Origin: Nonomuraea rhizosphaerae
Lineage (GTDB): Bacteria > Actinomycetota > Actinomycetes > Streptosporangiales > Streptosporangiaceae
Direction: 5' to 3'
NCBI RefSeq assembly: GCF_019396405.1
Contig: NZ_JAHKRL010000285.1
Location: 1-37,441, forward strand
Length of the DNA: 37,441 nucleotides
Shown here: positions 23,757 through 32,828 of the stretch, in pieces
Position numbering within the stretch: the first letter of the stretch is position 1
How the letters are laid out: each line of letters opens with the position of its first letter
Program-made: the position numbers and the translations under genes
The notes under the pieces: generated by a model
Told to the model about the DNA's origin: nothing
Database searches by the model: none
What the model saw: only the letters and a program-made list of their open reading frames with translations

Positions 23757-24695
23757 TCAGGGATCGCGGACGTGGAGTGCCTCGCGTTGCGCCGGGCTCA
23801 GGCGGTCCGGCCTGGTGGTGACGGTGTACGCGCCGGACCCCGCGCGCCGCAGGACGAGCGGGTCGGCGATGTTCGGGCGCTGTTCGAGCAGGTCCAGGGC
23901 GTCGGTGGTCCGCCGCGGGGGCAGGTCCAGCGCGCCGGCCAGGTCGGCGGCCGTGAGCGGGCGGGCGGCGTGGACCAGGGCGGCGAGCACGGTCAGCGCG
24001 TCCCGCACCAGGTGGTCGGTGAGGTCGCTGCCGCGCATCTCGTCGCTGAGCCAGGTGAAGAACTGGCCCATCTGGTCCAGCCGCTCCCCGGCGGGCGTGC
24101 CGGCGCCGAAGATCTCGACTCCCCTCCGCGCGGCCTCGGCGACCGTGGCGTGTGCGCCGGTGTCCGTCTGCCAGGCCCGCATCCAGGTGCCGTCGTCGAT
24201 GACGTACCGCTGGCGGCGCCCGCCGGGGTCCGGCTCGCGCCCGACCAGGTCCATCGCCTCCAGGTAGCGGATGGCCTTGGACACCGACGCCGGGCTGACC
24301 CGCAGCCGGCGGACGAGGTCGGCCGCCGTCAGGCTGCCGGAGTCGGTGGTGAGCAGGCGGACGAACACCCGGGCGACCATCCGCGGCAGGCCGTTGACCG
24401 CCAGCAGGGCCGCGAAGTGCTCGGTGAAGTCGCGCGCCACCTCGCTCGATCCCGGCCGCCCGTCGTCCGGGGGCTGCGCGGCCTGGGCGGGCCTGCCACG
24501 GCGGGCCCGCCGCGCGGCGCTCTGCTGGGCGCGGTCGGGCAGGTAGTCGCCGGACGTGCCGTTGCGCGCCACCTCTCGGCTGACCGTGGACGTCGGCCGG
24601 CCCAGCCGCCTGGCGATCTCGGCGTACCCGAGCCCTTCGGCGAGCCAGCCGGCGATCCGGCGGCGGTCCTGGTGGGTCAGCCTGCCTCCGGGCAT
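23757..24695 (-). CDS. Two-part regulator: IS30-type HTH plus GbsR/MarR-like winged helix
   Basis: The 312-residue protein starts with a helix-turn-helix like that of IS30-family transposases (LTHQDRRRIAGWLAEGLGYA, EIARRLGRPTSTVSREVARN). An Arg/Ala linker follows, then a GbsR/MarR-like winged helix at about 110-180 (AADLVRRLRVSPASVSKAIR, YLEAMDLVGREPDPGGRRQR). A C-terminal region with a second winged-helix-like stretch (LTAADLAGALDLPPRRTTDA) ends it. There is no transposase DDE domain. I chose the ATG at 24695, with AAGG upstream, over one 22 codons earlier. It is divergent from the 24913 operon, its probable target. Confidence 0.82.
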   Translation of the reverse strand: MPGGRLTHQDRRRIAGWLAEGLGYAEIARRLGRPTSTVSREVARNGTSGDYLPDRAQQSAARRARRGRPAQAAQPPDDGRPGSSEVARDFTEHFAALLAVNGLPRMVARVFVRLLTTDSGSLTAADLVRRLRVSPASVSKAIRYLEAMDLVGREPDPGGRRQRYVIDDGTWMRAWQTDTGAHATVAEAARRGVEIFGAGTPAGERLDQMGQFFTWLSDEMRGSDLTDHLVRDALTVLAALVHAARPLTAADLAGALDLPPRRTTDALDLLEQRPNIADPLVLRRAGSGAYTVTTRPDRLSPAQREALHVRDP

Positions 24696-24743
24696 CGGCT
24701 CGCCTTCTTCCGTGGAACGGGGTCCGCGGACAAGTGTGCGTTC

Positions 24744-24796
24744 ATTCACAGCATGTTGCAACGGTGAATTGCTTTTATCGGCAAGGCTGTTGCAAC
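24744..24796. promoter_or_regulatory. Two GTTGCAAC operator-like sites
   Basis: The 8-base palindrome GTTGCAAC occurs at 24755-24762 and 24789-24796, in both cases within TGTTGCAACG. The centres are 34 bases apart. The first copy is also framed by ATTCAC (24744-24749) and GTGAAT (24764-24769). They lie just upstream of the regulator's start codon, so autoregulation and control of the divergent operon are likely. Confidence 0.7.
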
Positions 24797-24846
24797 GATT
24801 CCAGTATATTGTCGCAGCTAAAGGCCGCTAAGTCGAAATTAGTTCG

Positions 24847-24875
24847 TTGACGGTTGATTGAACGCAACGTAGCCT
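24847..24875 (+). promoter_or_regulatory. Likely promoter of the 24913-27771 operon
   Basis: TTGACG (24847-24852) and TAGCCT (24870-24875) are separated by 17 bases, followed by AAGGTGGGAG before the ATG at 24913. The -10 match is moderate. Confidence 0.5.
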
Positions 24876-24912
24876 TTTCTCGCCTGGAAAATCAATTGAA
24901 GGTGGGAGCGAC

Positions 24913-25170
24913 ATGCATGTGATGGCGATTTCCGCGATCTCCGACGAGAACGGCTTCTGGGGCTCGTTGAAAAAGGCCCACGGCAAACTTCCCAAAGGGG
25001 CGAGGTGGGTCCTGGCGGTGTCGAGCACCGGCGGCGGCAAGGCGGTGAACATCATCGTCCACGACTCGGTCGACGGCGTCAGGGACTTCTTCGAGGGGTT
25101 CGCCGGGCCGTTCGCCACGACGGAGTTCTGCGAGGCCGACGCCGCCAACGCGGTCGGCCTGCAGAAGTAG
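24913..25170 (+). CDS. Small conserved-looking protein, unknown function
   Basis: The 85-residue protein begins MHVMAISAISDENGFWGSLK. Its alternating strand-helix pattern (WVLAVSSTGGGKAVNIIVHD, SVDGVRDFFEGFAGPF) suggests a ferredoxin-like alpha/beta fold similar to YCII or ABM proteins. I do not recognise the family with certainty. AAGGTGGGAG precedes the ATG. It is the first gene of the operon with the serine hydrolase, six bases downstream. Confidence 0.75.
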   Translation: MHVMAISAISDENGFWGSLKKAHGKLPKGARWVLAVSSTGGGKAVNIIVHDSVDGVRDFFEGFAGPFATTEFCEADAANAVGLQK

Positions 25171-25176
25171 GCCGCC

Positions 25177-26580
25177 GTGGCCGAAGAGCTGGACATGGCC
25201 CGGATCAAGGCCAGGACCGCCGAGCTTCTTGCCGAGTATCACGTGCCGAGCGCCGCGATCGCCGTTCTGGCCGACGGTGAGATCACCGAGCTCGCCGTCG
25301 GCGTCAAGGACCTGACCACCCGCGAGCCCGCGACGACCGACACCATCTACCAGTGCGGCTCGCTGTCCAAGACCTGGACCGCTCTGGCCTTCATGCGGTT
25401 CGTCGACGAGGGGAAGGCCGGCCTGGACGAGCCGGTGCGGACCTACCTGCCCGGCTTCGCGGTCGCCGACCCCGGGGTGAGCGCCAAGGTCACGCCCCGC
25501 CACCTGCTCAACCACACCAACGGCATCGAGGAGGACTTCGGCGACCCCGGCGAGGGCGACGACGTGTACGAGCGGATGGTCGCCGCCATCGCCGGCGCCC
25601 GGCAGGTCCACCCCCTCGGCCACACCCACGGGTACAGCGCCGCCCTGGGCTACGCCGTCCTGGCCCGCGTCATGGAGGTGATCGACGGCAAGAACTGGGA
25701 CGAGATCATGAAAAATCGTCTCTTCGATCCGCTGGGGCTGACCAGCACCACCAGCCGCCACGACCTGGTCGACCAGGACCGGGCCGCGACCGGGCACCTG
25801 ATCCGCTCCCTCGGCGAGGGTCCCATCGTCTCCCCGCTCGGCCACCTGCCGCGCTCCTACGGCCCGGGAGGCAACATCACCTCCACGGCCCGGGAGGTGG
25901 TCCTGATGGCGCACCTCCTCCTCGACCAGGGAAGGACCGCGAACGGCACGCGCGTCCTCTCGGCCGAGGCCGTCCGCGAGATGACGGGGTCCCGCGTCCC
26001 CGTGCCCGACCCGTACATGTTCGGACCCGAATGGGCGCTGGGGCTCATCGTGTGCGACTGGAACGGCCGGACCGTCTACGCGCACGACGGCAGCACCGTC
26101 GGCCAGCACGCCCGCCTGCGGGTCCTGCCGGACTCGAACCTCGCCGTCGCGATGCTGGCCAACGGCGGCCCGAGGGACGGCTTCTACCGGAAGGTGTTCA
26201 ACGAGATCCTGGCCGGCCTGGGCGCGGCCACGATCCCGGACCTGCCCGAGCCTGACCTGACGCTGAAGCTCGACCTGCCCGCCTACGAGGGCGTCTACGA
26301 ACGGCTCGGCACCCGCTACGAGGTGACGGCGGAGGACGGCGGGCTCCGCCTCACGCTGGCGCTCAACCCGTTCGAGGCGCAGTACCTCGGCAAGCCCGAC
26401 CGCATCACGTACGAGCTGCTCCCGATCAGCGACACGCACTTCCTGATGCCCTCCGACGACCCCCTGGAGGACACCCAGACCGTCGCCATCTACGACTTCG
26501 CGGACGGGGCCGCGCGGTATCTCCACACCAACTGCCGGGTAAATCCACGGGTCGAGGGTATGGCGGCCTATCTCCGGTAA
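25177..26580 (+). CDS. Class C beta-lactamase-fold serine hydrolase
   Basis: The 467-residue protein has the beta-lactamase/D-Ala carboxypeptidase fold. The nucleophile motif is S62-L-S-K65 (GSLSKTW), the second motif is Y153-S-A155, and the third is AHDGSTVG near residue 305. The second motif lacks the Asn of YxN enzymes, as in some esterases of this fold. The C-terminal ~110 residues form an extra domain (AYEGVYERLGTRYEV) of the lipocalin-like type. No signal peptide is visible, so it is probably cytoplasmic and an esterase or amidase. The GTG start at 25177 has no clear ribosome-binding site. Confidence 0.86.
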   Translation: MAEELDMARIKARTAELLAEYHVPSAAIAVLADGEITELAVGVKDLTTREPATTDTIYQCGSLSKTWTALAFMRFVDEGKAGLDEPVRTYLPGFAVADPGVSAKVTPRHLLNHTNGIEEDFGDPGEGDDVYERMVAAIAGARQVHPLGHTHGYSAALGYAVLARVMEVIDGKNWDEIMKNRLFDPLGLTSTTSRHDLVDQDRAATGHLIRSLGEGPIVSPLGHLPRSYGPGGNITSTAREVVLMAHLLLDQGRTANGTRVLSAEAVREMTGSRVPVPDPYMFGPEWALGLIVCDWNGRTVYAHDGSTVGQHARLRVLPDSNLAVAMLANGGPRDGFYRKVFNEILAGLGAATIPDLPEPDLTLKLDLPAYEGVYERLGTRYEVTAEDGGLRLTLALNPFEAQYLGKPDRITYELLPISDTHFLMPSDDPLEDTQTVAIYDFADGAARYLHTNCRVNPRVEGMAAYLR

Positions 26581-26592
26581 GTTCCCTTGGTG

Positions 26593-27771
26593 ATGACCAC
26601 GACCACCCTCACAGCGACGTCGGCCACGCGCGGGACCGCACGCCTGGCCTGGCTGGACGCCCTGAGAGGCGTCGCGGTGGTCGCCGTGCTCGCCGAGCAC
26701 CTCCTCCAGGCGGTCCTGCCCGCGTTGCGCCCGTACTGGTTCAACATGGGCATCTACGGCGTCCTGGTGTTCTTCCTGGTCAGCGGGTACATCATCCCGG
26801 CGTCCCTGGAGCGCCGGGGAGAGCTGCCGGACTTCTGGATCTCCCGGATCTTCCGCCTGTACCCGCTCTACCTCGCCATCATCGGCCTGGTCCTGGCGAC
26901 GTCGTGGTGGATCCCGGTGCGCGAGGCCGTGCCGGCCGACCCGTCCGCGGTCGCCGCGCACGCCACGATGCTGATCGACGTGGTGGGCGTGGCCGCCGTG
27001 GTGGACACCATGTGGACGCTGTCGTACGAGATGGTGTTCTACCTGGTGGCGGCGGCGCTGTTCACGGTGCGGGCGCACCGCCGCAGCAACGAGATGGCCG
27101 TGGCGTTCGCCGTGGCCGCCGTCCTGGCCGGGCTGTTCCTGTCGGGCGCTCCGCTGGGCGGCGGCGCGCTCGCCTGGGTGTCGTGCGTCGTGCTCGCCGT
27201 GGGCCTGGCGTGCGTGGTGCTGAACCGGCTGGCCGTCCCGGCCTCCCGCGTGCTGGGCGTCGGCGCGCTGCTGCTGCTGGTACTGGGCAGCCGCGCGCCC
27301 TGGCTGGGGCTGGCCCTGCTGGCGGTGATGTTCACCGGCACCGCGCTGCAGCGCTGGGAGTCGGGGACGGGCGCCCTGTGGCCTGTCGGCGTCACCGCCA
27401 CGCTGGTGGCGCTGGCGCCAGCGTGGGCCGTCCAGGCGGGCTGGTGGTGGGTCCAGCCCGGCGTGTGGATCACCACGCTGGCGCTGGCGGCGGCCACGTT
27501 CGCCGCCGGGATGGCGCTCAGGCGGCGGCGGGTCCCGCGGGCACTGGCCTGGCTCGGGCTGGTCAGCTACTCGATCTACCTGGTGCACGTGCCCCTGCTG
27601 AACGTCGTCAACACCTACGCCTGGGACCTGCGCTTCGCCTCCCCGCTCGTGCAGGTGCCGGCCGCGATCGCGCTCACCGCGGCGGTCCTGCTGGCCGCCT
27701 GGCTGGCCTACCGCTGGATCGAGCTGCCCGCCCAGCGCCTCGGCCACCTCGTACGCACGCGCCGCCGATAG
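26593..27771 (+). CDS. Acyltransferase 3 family membrane protein
   Basis: The 392-residue protein has about ten membrane helices and the acyltransferase-3 signatures LAWLDALRGVAVVAVLAEHL (with the catalytic-type His), GVLVFFLVSGYII, RIFRLYPLYLA and MWTLSYEMVFYLV. Family members O-acylate sugars, glycans or antibiotics at the membrane. I use the ATG at 26593; TTG 26587 and GTG 26590 are in frame directly before it. It follows the hydrolase by 12 bases, suggesting a paired acyl-transfer and acyl-removal role, which is inference. Confidence 0.87.
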   Translation: MTTTTLTATSATRGTARLAWLDALRGVAVVAVLAEHLLQAVLPALRPYWFNMGIYGVLVFFLVSGYIIPASLERRGELPDFWISRIFRLYPLYLAIIGLVLATSWWIPVREAVPADPSAVAAHATMLIDVVGVAAVVDTMWTLSYEMVFYLVAAALFTVRAHRRSNEMAVAFAVAAVLAGLFLSGAPLGGGALAWVSCVVLAVGLACVVLNRLAVPASRVLGVGALLLLVLGSRAPWLGLALLAVMFTGTALQRWESGTGALWPVGVTATLVALAPAWAVQAGWWWVQPGVWITTLALAAATFAAGMALRRRRVPRALAWLGLVSYSIYLVHVPLLNVVNTYAWDLRFASPLVQVPAAIALTAAVLLAAWLAYRWIELPAQRLGHLVRTRRR

Positions 27772-27782
27772 CCTCGCCCGGC

Positions 27783-28841
27783 TCACCGCAGCGGCACGGG
27801 CGCGGGGCGTTCGCAGGTGGAGGCGACGGTGACCGCCGAGCCGGAGCGCGCCGACGCCAGCAGCGACTCCATGACGTCGAGCACGTGGAAGCCCATCGTC
27901 CCACTCGCTCTGGGCTCCCCGGCCGTCGCGAGGTCGAGCAGGCCGACCCCCCGCCCGGCCGCCGCGTACCCGGCCGACGCCGGCAGCGCGCGCCACTCCC
28001 GGTCGCCCACGCCCGCCAGCAGGACCTCGCCGTCGAAGTGGTTGGGGTCCGGGACGAGGAGGGAGCCCGCCTCGCCGTGCACCTCGATGCGCGGCGCGCT
28101 GGTCGCCGCCGCGTCGAAGCTCATCACCAGCGTGGACAGCGCCCCCGAGTCGTGCGTGAGCACGCCGGTGACGTGGGTGTCGACCAGGACGGGGACCTCC
28201 TCACCCTCGCGCGGGCCCGAGCCGATGATCCTTTTGTCGCGGGTCCGGTTGGCGGCGCCGATGACGGAGGCCACCGGGCCGAGCAGCGTCACCAGGCTGC
28301 TGACGTAATACGGGCCCATGTCCAGGAGCGGGCCGCCGCCGGGGGCGTAGTAGAAGTCGGGGTTGGGGTGCCAGCGCTCGTGACCGGGGGTCATCATCGT
28401 CGCGGTCGCCGCCACCGGCCTGCCGATCAGGCCGTCGTCGATCGCCTTGCGCGCGGTCTGCGTACCCGTGCCTAACACGGTGTCCGGCGCGCACCCCACG
28501 CGCACGCCCGCGCCGGCCGCCGCCCGCATGACGCGCGCGGCGTCGGCCAGGGTCGCGGCGAGCGGCTTCTCGCAGTAGACGTCCTTGCCGGCCGCGACGG
28601 CCCGCAGCGCGACCTCGGCGTGCGCGGCGGGGACCGTCAGGTTGAGCACGACGTCGATCCGCGGGTCGGCCATCAGCTCGGCCACGCTCAGCACGTCCAC
28701 GCCCGCGTACGGCCGCACCGCCTGCCTGGCCCGGTCGGGGTCCAGGTCGGCCACGGCGACCAGGGCCAGCTCCGGCAGCCGTTCGATGGTGCTGCCGTAC
28801 TGGGTGAAGATCACGCCGCAGCCGACGACGCCGACGTTCAC
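27783..28841 (-). CDS. Gfo/Idh/MocA family oxidoreductase (ThuB-like context)
   Basis: The 352-residue NAD(P)-dependent dehydrogenase has the Rossmann motif GVVGCGVIFTQYG and the family motif CEKPLAAT with its catalytic-type Lys. The C-terminal domain contains GGGPLLDMGPYYVSSLVTLL. Such enzymes oxidise sugars or inositols, often at C3. It starts at a GTG overlapping the ThuA-like stop (GTGA), so the two form one unit. With the ThuA-like partner a 3-keto-glycoside role is plausible by comparison with ThuA/ThuB of rhizobia. Confidence 0.9.
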   Translation of the reverse strand: MNVGVVGCGVIFTQYGSTIERLPELALVAVADLDPDRARQAVRPYAGVDVLSVAELMADPRIDVVLNLTVPAAHAEVALRAVAAGKDVYCEKPLAATLADAARVMRAAAGAGVRVGCAPDTVLGTGTQTARKAIDDGLIGRPVAATATMMTPGHERWHPNPDFYYAPGGGPLLDMGPYYVSSLVTLLGPVASVIGAANRTRDKRIIGSGPREGEEVPVLVDTHVTGVLTHDSGALSTLVMSFDAAATSAPRIEVHGEAGSLLVPDPNHFDGEVLLAGVGDREWRALPASAGYAAAGRGVGLLDLATAGEPRASGTMGFHVLDVMESLLASARSGSAVTVASTCERPAPVPLR

Positions 28842-29542
28842 CGGGCGGCCCACAGCATCCCCCTCTCGATGACGGTGCGCACGCTGTCGTCCCGCAGGAC
28901 GTCGAGGCTGTGCCCGGGGGTCGCGACGAAGATCCGCCCGCTGCCCCACTTCCGGGTCCAGATCGCCGGTGAGGTGACCTCCCGGTGCCAGGGGTCCCAC
29001 GGCCGGACCTTCTGCGTGGTGGTGGCCAGCACGTCGGCGTAGTCGTCGGTCAGCACCCAGTACTGCTCGGTGACCAGGTCGAAGTCGGAGATGCCCGCCG
29101 TGATGGGGTGCCCGGCCGCCTCGGGCAGCATGTTGACGGTGTACGGGACGTAGTTGTCGGCCTGCGTGCCCTCCCGCTCGGCCGGGTCCTTGCCCGGGTG
29201 GCAGGCGAACTGGCCGCCGATGAGGTGCAGGTAGTCGGAGGAGTTGCGGTAGGAGTCGGCGATGCCGCCGTGCCATCCCGCCATGCCGGTGCCGGCCCGG
29301 ATCGCGGCCTCCAGGCCGTCCAGCTCGGCCCGCTCGATCGTGCCCATGGTGTAGCACTGGACGATCAGGTCCACGGCGGACATGAGATCGGGGTCGGCGT
29401 AGGGGGCGGGGGAGTCGGCCCGGTGCACCTCGAAGCCGTGTTCTTCGAGGAACGGGATGAAGAGTTCGGTGGCCTCGACGGGGGCGTGGCCCTCCCAGCC
29501 GCCCCGCACCACGAGGGCTCTGCGGGCTCGGTCGACTGTCAT
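28838..29542 (-). CDS. ThuA-like domain protein
   Basis: The 234-residue protein has the ThuA (glutamine-amidotransferase-like) fold: RRALVVRGGWEGHAPVEATE, DLIVQCYTMGTIERAELDGL, GTGMAGWHGGIADSYRNS and PVEATE/HPITAGISDFDLVTEQYWV. ThuA proteins help catabolise 3-keto-disaccharides. I chose the ATG at 29542; an upstream in-frame start adds 12 residues without a domain. It is the first gene of a two-gene unit and has a short inverted repeat upstream. Confidence 0.88.
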   Translation of the reverse strand: MTVDRARRALVVRGGWEGHAPVEATELFIPFLEEHGFEVHRADSPAPYADPDLMSAVDLIVQCYTMGTIERAELDGLEAAIRAGTGMAGWHGGIADSYRNSSDYLHLIGGQFACHPGKDPAEREGTQADNYVPYTVNMLPEAAGHPITAGISDFDLVTEQYWVLTDDYADVLATTTQKVRPWDPWHREVTSPAIWTRKWGSGRIFVATPGHSLDVLRDDSVRTVIERGMLWAAR

Positions 29543-29553
29543 GCGCGTGTGCC

Positions 29554-29574
29554 TATCGTTCGGTGGTAGCGATA
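29554..29574. promoter_or_regulatory. Short inverted repeat upstream of the ThuA-like gene
   Basis: TATCG (29554-29558) and CGATA (29570-29574) form a five-base inverted repeat with an 11-base centre, 12 bases before the start codon. It may be an operator for the local sugar regulator. The short arms keep this uncertain. Confidence 0.3.
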
Positions 29575-29592
29575 ACACGCCTGGACGCGCGA

Positions 29593-29623
29593 AGCGCGCC
29601 CCACCCAGTCCGTGGGGCGCGCT
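29593..29623. terminator. Hairpin terminator of the ROK-ABC operon
   Basis: AGCGCGCCCCAC (29593-29604) pairs perfectly with GTGGGGCGCGCT (29612-29623) around a seven-base loop, six bases past the stop of the isomerase gene. It separates the six-gene minus-strand operon from the ThuA/Gfo unit. No T-run follows. Confidence 0.75.
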
Positions 29624-29629
29624 CCGGTC

Positions 29630-30634
29630 TCAGGTGGTGGAGAAGGCCGCGTCGAAGGAGGTGGTCGGCGGGGTGATGGAGTTGAGCTTGCGGATGTAGC
29701 CCAGCGCCTCCTTGGCCCCGTCCAGCCGGTCCATGCCGGCGTCCTCCCACTCGATCGAGATGGGCCCCGTGTATCCGATCGAGTTGAGCGCCCGGAAGCA
29801 GTCCTCCCAGGGCACGTCCCCTCGGCCGGTGGAGACGAAGTCCCAGCCGCGCCGCATGTCCGCCCAGGGCAGGTGGGACGACAGGCGTCCGCGGCGCCCG
29901 TCGCCGACCCGGACCCGGGTGTCCTTGCAGTCCACGTGGTAGATCCGGTCGGCGAAGTCCAGGATGAACGCCACCGGGTCCAGGTCCTGCCACACCATGT
30001 GGGACGGGTCCCAGTTGAGGCCGAAGGCGGGCCGGTGCCCGATCGCCTCCAGGGTCCGCTGGGTGGTCACGTAGTCGTAGGCGATCTCACTCGGGTGGAT
30101 CTCGTGCGCGAACCGTACGCCGACCTCGTCGAAGACGTCGAGGATGGGGTTCCACCGGTCGGCGAAGTCCTGGTAGCCGGCCTCCACCATCGACGCCGGG
30201 ACCGGCGGGAACATGGCGACCGTGTGCCAGATGGACGACCCGGTGAAGCCCACCACCGTGTCGACGCCGAGCAGCGCGGCGGCCCGCGCGGTGTTCTTCA
30301 GGTCCTCCGCCGCCGCCTGGCGCACCGACTCGGGGTCGCCGTTGCCCCAGACACGGGCGGGGAGGATGGCCTTGTGCCGTTCGTCGATCGGGTGGTCGCA
30401 GACGGCCTGGCCCACGAGGTGGTTGGAGATCGTCCACACCTTCAGGCCGTGCTTGTCGAGCTGGGCCCGTTTCGCGGGCACGTACGACGGGTCCTCGACG
30501 GCCTGGGCGACGTCGAAGTGGTCGCCCGAGCAGGCGATCTCCAGGCCGTCGTAGCCCCAGTCGGCGGCGAGGCGGCACACCTCCTCGAAGGGCAGGTCGG
30601 CCCACTGGCCGGTGAACAGGGTGACCGGTCTCAT
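29630..30634 (-). CDS. Sugar phosphate isomerase/epimerase-like TIM-barrel protein
   Basis: The 334-residue protein belongs to the xylose-isomerase-like TIM-barrel (AP_endonuc_2) family. Metal-binding segments typical of the fold are [36 protein letters not shown] and ISIEWEDAG. Members isomerise or epimerise sugars, and some cleave 3-keto-glycosides by beta-elimination. Its ATG overlaps the stop of the upstream dehydrogenase by four bases, so it probably acts on that enzyme's product. Confidence 0.88.
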   Translation of the reverse strand: MRPVTLFTGQWADLPFEEVCRLAADWGYDGLEIACSGDHFDVAQAVEDPSYVPAKRAQLDKHGLKVWTISNHLVGQAVCDHPIDERHKAILPARVWGNGDPESVRQAAAEDLKNTARAAALLGVDTVVGFTGSSIWHTVAMFPPVPASMVEAGYQDFADRWNPILDVFDEVGVRFAHEIHPSEIAYDYVTTQRTLEAIGHRPAFGLNWDPSHMVWQDLDPVAFILDFADRIYHVDCKDTRVRVGDGRRGRLSSHLPWADMRRGWDFVSTGRGDVPWEDCFRALNSIGYTGPISIEWEDAGMDRLDGAKEALGYIRKLNSITPPTTSFDAAFSTT

Positions 30635-31767
30635 GATGTGACGTCCTCCACTGCTGTGAAGCGGCTGGAGTCAGCCGCGCTGCGCTCGACCGCCGCGAGC
30701 ACCCGCTGCACCCGCAGACCGTCGGCGAACGACGGCGACGGATCGCTGCCCTCGGCGATCGCCTCCAGGAAGTCCTTGATCTCGTGCGTGAACGTGTGCT
30801 CGTAGCCGAGCCCGTGGCCGGGCGGCCACCACGCCCCCACGTACGGGTCGTCGGGATCGGTGACGAGGATGCGCTTGAAGCCGCGGTCACCCTCGCTGAC
30901 CCACAGCTCGTTCATGGCCTCGAAGTCGAAGGCGAGGCTCCCGCCGGAGCCGTTGACCTCGATGCGCAGTGCGTTCTTGCGGCCGGTGGCGAAGCGGGTG
31001 GCCTCGAAGGAGGCCACCGCCCCGCCGTCGAGCCGGGCGATGAACAGGGCGGCGTCGTCCACGGTGACCGGCCCCATGGAGGCCGAGCCCGCGGCGACGG
31101 GACGTTCCTTGACGAACGTCTCCGTCAGCGCGGACACGCCGACCACGTCGAGGCCGGTGATGAACTCGGTGGTGTCGATGATGTGCGCCCCGATGTCGCC
31201 GAGCGCACCCGATCCCGCCTTCTCCTTCTGCAGCCGCCAGACCAGCGGGGCCGAGGCGTCGGCGATCCAGTCCTGCAGGTACTGGGCTCGCACGTGCCGG
31301 ATCTCGCCGAGCCGCCCCTCCGCCACCAGCCGATGGGCCAGCGCGACGGCCGGCACCCGGCGGTAGTTGAAGGCCACCATGTTCCTGCCGGTGGACGCGG
31401 CGGCGGCCCGCACCATGGCCTCGGCCTCGGCGACGGAGTTGGCCAGGGGTTTCTCGCAGATGACGTGCTTGCCCGCCTCCAGCGCCGCGATGGCGATCTC
31501 GGCGTGCGAGTCGCCCGGCGTGCAGATGTCGATGATCTGCACGTCGTCGCGCCTGACCACTTCCCTCCAGTCGGTCTCGACGTCGGCCCAGCCGAGCTTG
31601 GCGGCCGCGGCGGCGGTACTGTCCTTCGACCTGCCCGCCAGCACCGCCATGCGCGGCGCCAGCGGCAGGTCGAAGAATGCTCCCACGGTCCGCCAAGCCT
31701 GGGAGTGGACGCGGCCCATGAACGCGTAACCGATCATGCCCACGCCGACGGTGGTTTGGTCTGACAT
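30631..31767 (-). CDS. Gfo/Idh/MocA family oxidoreductase
   Basis: The 378-residue dehydrogenase has the Rossmann motif [16 protein letters not shown] and the motif [19 protein letters not shown]. The C-terminal substrate domain holds [20 protein letters not shown] and [19 protein letters not shown] lies just before the ATG at 31767. It lies between the ABC substrate-binding gene (11-base gap) and the isomerase gene (4-base overlap), so it likely oxidises the imported sugar. Confidence 0.92.
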   Translation of the reverse strand: MSDQTTVGVGMIGYAFMGRVHSQAWRTVGAFFDLPLAPRMAVLAGRSKDSTAAAAAKLGWADVETDWREVVRRDDVQIIDICTPGDSHAEIAIAALEAGKHVICEKPLANSVAEAEAMVRAAAASTGRNMVAFNYRRVPAVALAHRLVAEGRLGEIRHVRAQYLQDWIADASAPLVWRLQKEKAGSGALGDIGAHIIDTTEFITGLDVVGVSALTETFVKERPVAAGSASMGPVTVDDAALFIARLDGGAVASFEATRFATGRKNALRIEVNGSGGSLAFDFEAMNELWVSEGDRGFKRILVTDPDDPYVGAWWPPGHGLGYEHTFTHEIKDFLEAIAEGSDPSPSFADGLRVQRVLAAVERSAADSSRFTAVEDVTS

Positions 31768-31778
31768 GCGACCCCCGA

Positions 31779-32828
31779 TCAGGATTCGAAGCCGAGCGGC
31801 AAGTATTTCTCGACGTTCTCCTTGGTAATGGTCTCCGATGCCAGTGTGATCGACTGCGGAACCTGGTTCTCCACCAGGTCGCTCATGCCCTTGCCCTGGG
31901 CGATCAACCGGGCCAGCTTGATGGCCGAGGAGGCCATCGTGGGGCTGTAGGTGACGGTCGCCTTCAGCACGGACGTGCCGGACTGGATCTCCTTCATGGC
32001 GTTCAGCGACCCCGCGCCGCCGACCATGAGGAACTCGCTGCGCCCGGCCTCCTTGATCGCGGCCAGTACGCCGACGCCCTGGTCGTCGTCGTGGTTCCAC
32101 AGCGCGTCGATCTTCTTGTGCGCCTGGAGGAGGCTGGCGGCCACCGAGTTGCCGGTCTCGACGGTGAACTTGGCGTCCTGCTTGGCGGTGACGCTGAACC
32201 CGTACGACTTGAGCGCGTCGGCGAAGCCCTTGCTGCGGTCCTGGGTGAGTGGCAGCGTGGCGATGCCCTGGATCTCGACGATCACCGGGTTGGCGACGCC
32301 CTTGTCCTTGAGCTGCTTGCCGATGTAGTGGCCGGCGGCGACGCCCATGCCGTAGTTGTCGCCGCCGATCCAGGTCCGGTAGGCCAGCTTGTCGGGGAAG
32401 ATCCGGTCCAGGTTGATGACCGGGATCCCGGCGGCGGTGGCCTCCAGGGCGACCTGGTTGAGCTGCTGCCCGTCGTTCGGCAGGATGACCAGCGCGTTCA
32501 CCTTGGCCGAGATCAGCGACTCGACCGCGGAGATCTGCTGGTTGATGTCGTTGGTCGGCTCGACGGGCTTGAACTCGACGTCCGAGAACTGCTTGGCGGC
32601 GGCCTCGGCGTTCTTGGCGATGGCCGCGATCCAGCCGTGGTCGGCGGCGGGGGCGGAGAAGCCGATCACCACCTTGGTGCCCGGCTGGTCGTTGCCGCTG
32701 GGAGCCGGGGCCGGGTTGGACGCCGCGGCGCTGGAGGGCGCGGCGGCGGGCTCGTTGCTGGTGCAGCCTGCCGCTAACAGCGCGGCGCCGCCGATGAGGA
32801 AACCCCTGCGCGCGACGTTGTTGCTCAT
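31779..32828 (-). CDS. Sugar ABC transporter substrate-binding lipoprotein
   Basis: The 349-residue protein has a twin-arginine-type N-terminus (NVARRGFLIGG) ending in the lipobox LAAGC, so it is a membrane-anchored lipoprotein that may use the Tat route. A low-complexity Ala/Pro/Ser linker follows. The rest is a periplasmic-binding-protein type 4 fold (VVIGFSAPAADHGWIAAIAK, VNALVILPNDGQQ, IPVINLDRIF), as in ribose/xylose/inositol importers. AAGGAGAG precedes the ATG. Its ATG overlaps the permease stop. The ligand is unknown. Confidence 0.93.
   Translation of the reverse strand: MSNNVARRGFLIGGAALLAAGCTSNEPAAAPSSAAASNPAPAPSGNDQPGTKVVIGFSAPAADHGWIAAIAKNAEAAAKQFSDVEFKPVEPTNDINQQISAVESLISAKVNALVILPNDGQQLNQVALEATAAGIPVINLDRIFPDKLAYRTWIGGDNYGMGVAAGHYIGKQLKDKGVANPVIVEIQGIATLPLTQDRSKGFADALKSYGFSVTAKQDAKFTVETGNSVAASLLQAHKKIDALWNHDDDQGVGVLAAIKEAGRSEFLMVGGAGSLNAMKEIQSGTSVLKATVTYSPTMASSAIKLARLIAQGKGMSDLVENQVPQSITLASETITKENVEKYLPLGFES

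Noticed and set aside
23757-24695. IS30-family insertion sequence
   Set aside because: Only the helix-turn-helix resembles IS30; there is no DDE catalytic domain, terminal inverted repeat or target duplication.
24892-27996. A 1034-codon open frame on the minus strand
   Set aside because: It runs antisense to the small protein, hydrolase and acyltransferase genes, whose motifs are unmistakable. Long antisense frames are expected at this GC content.
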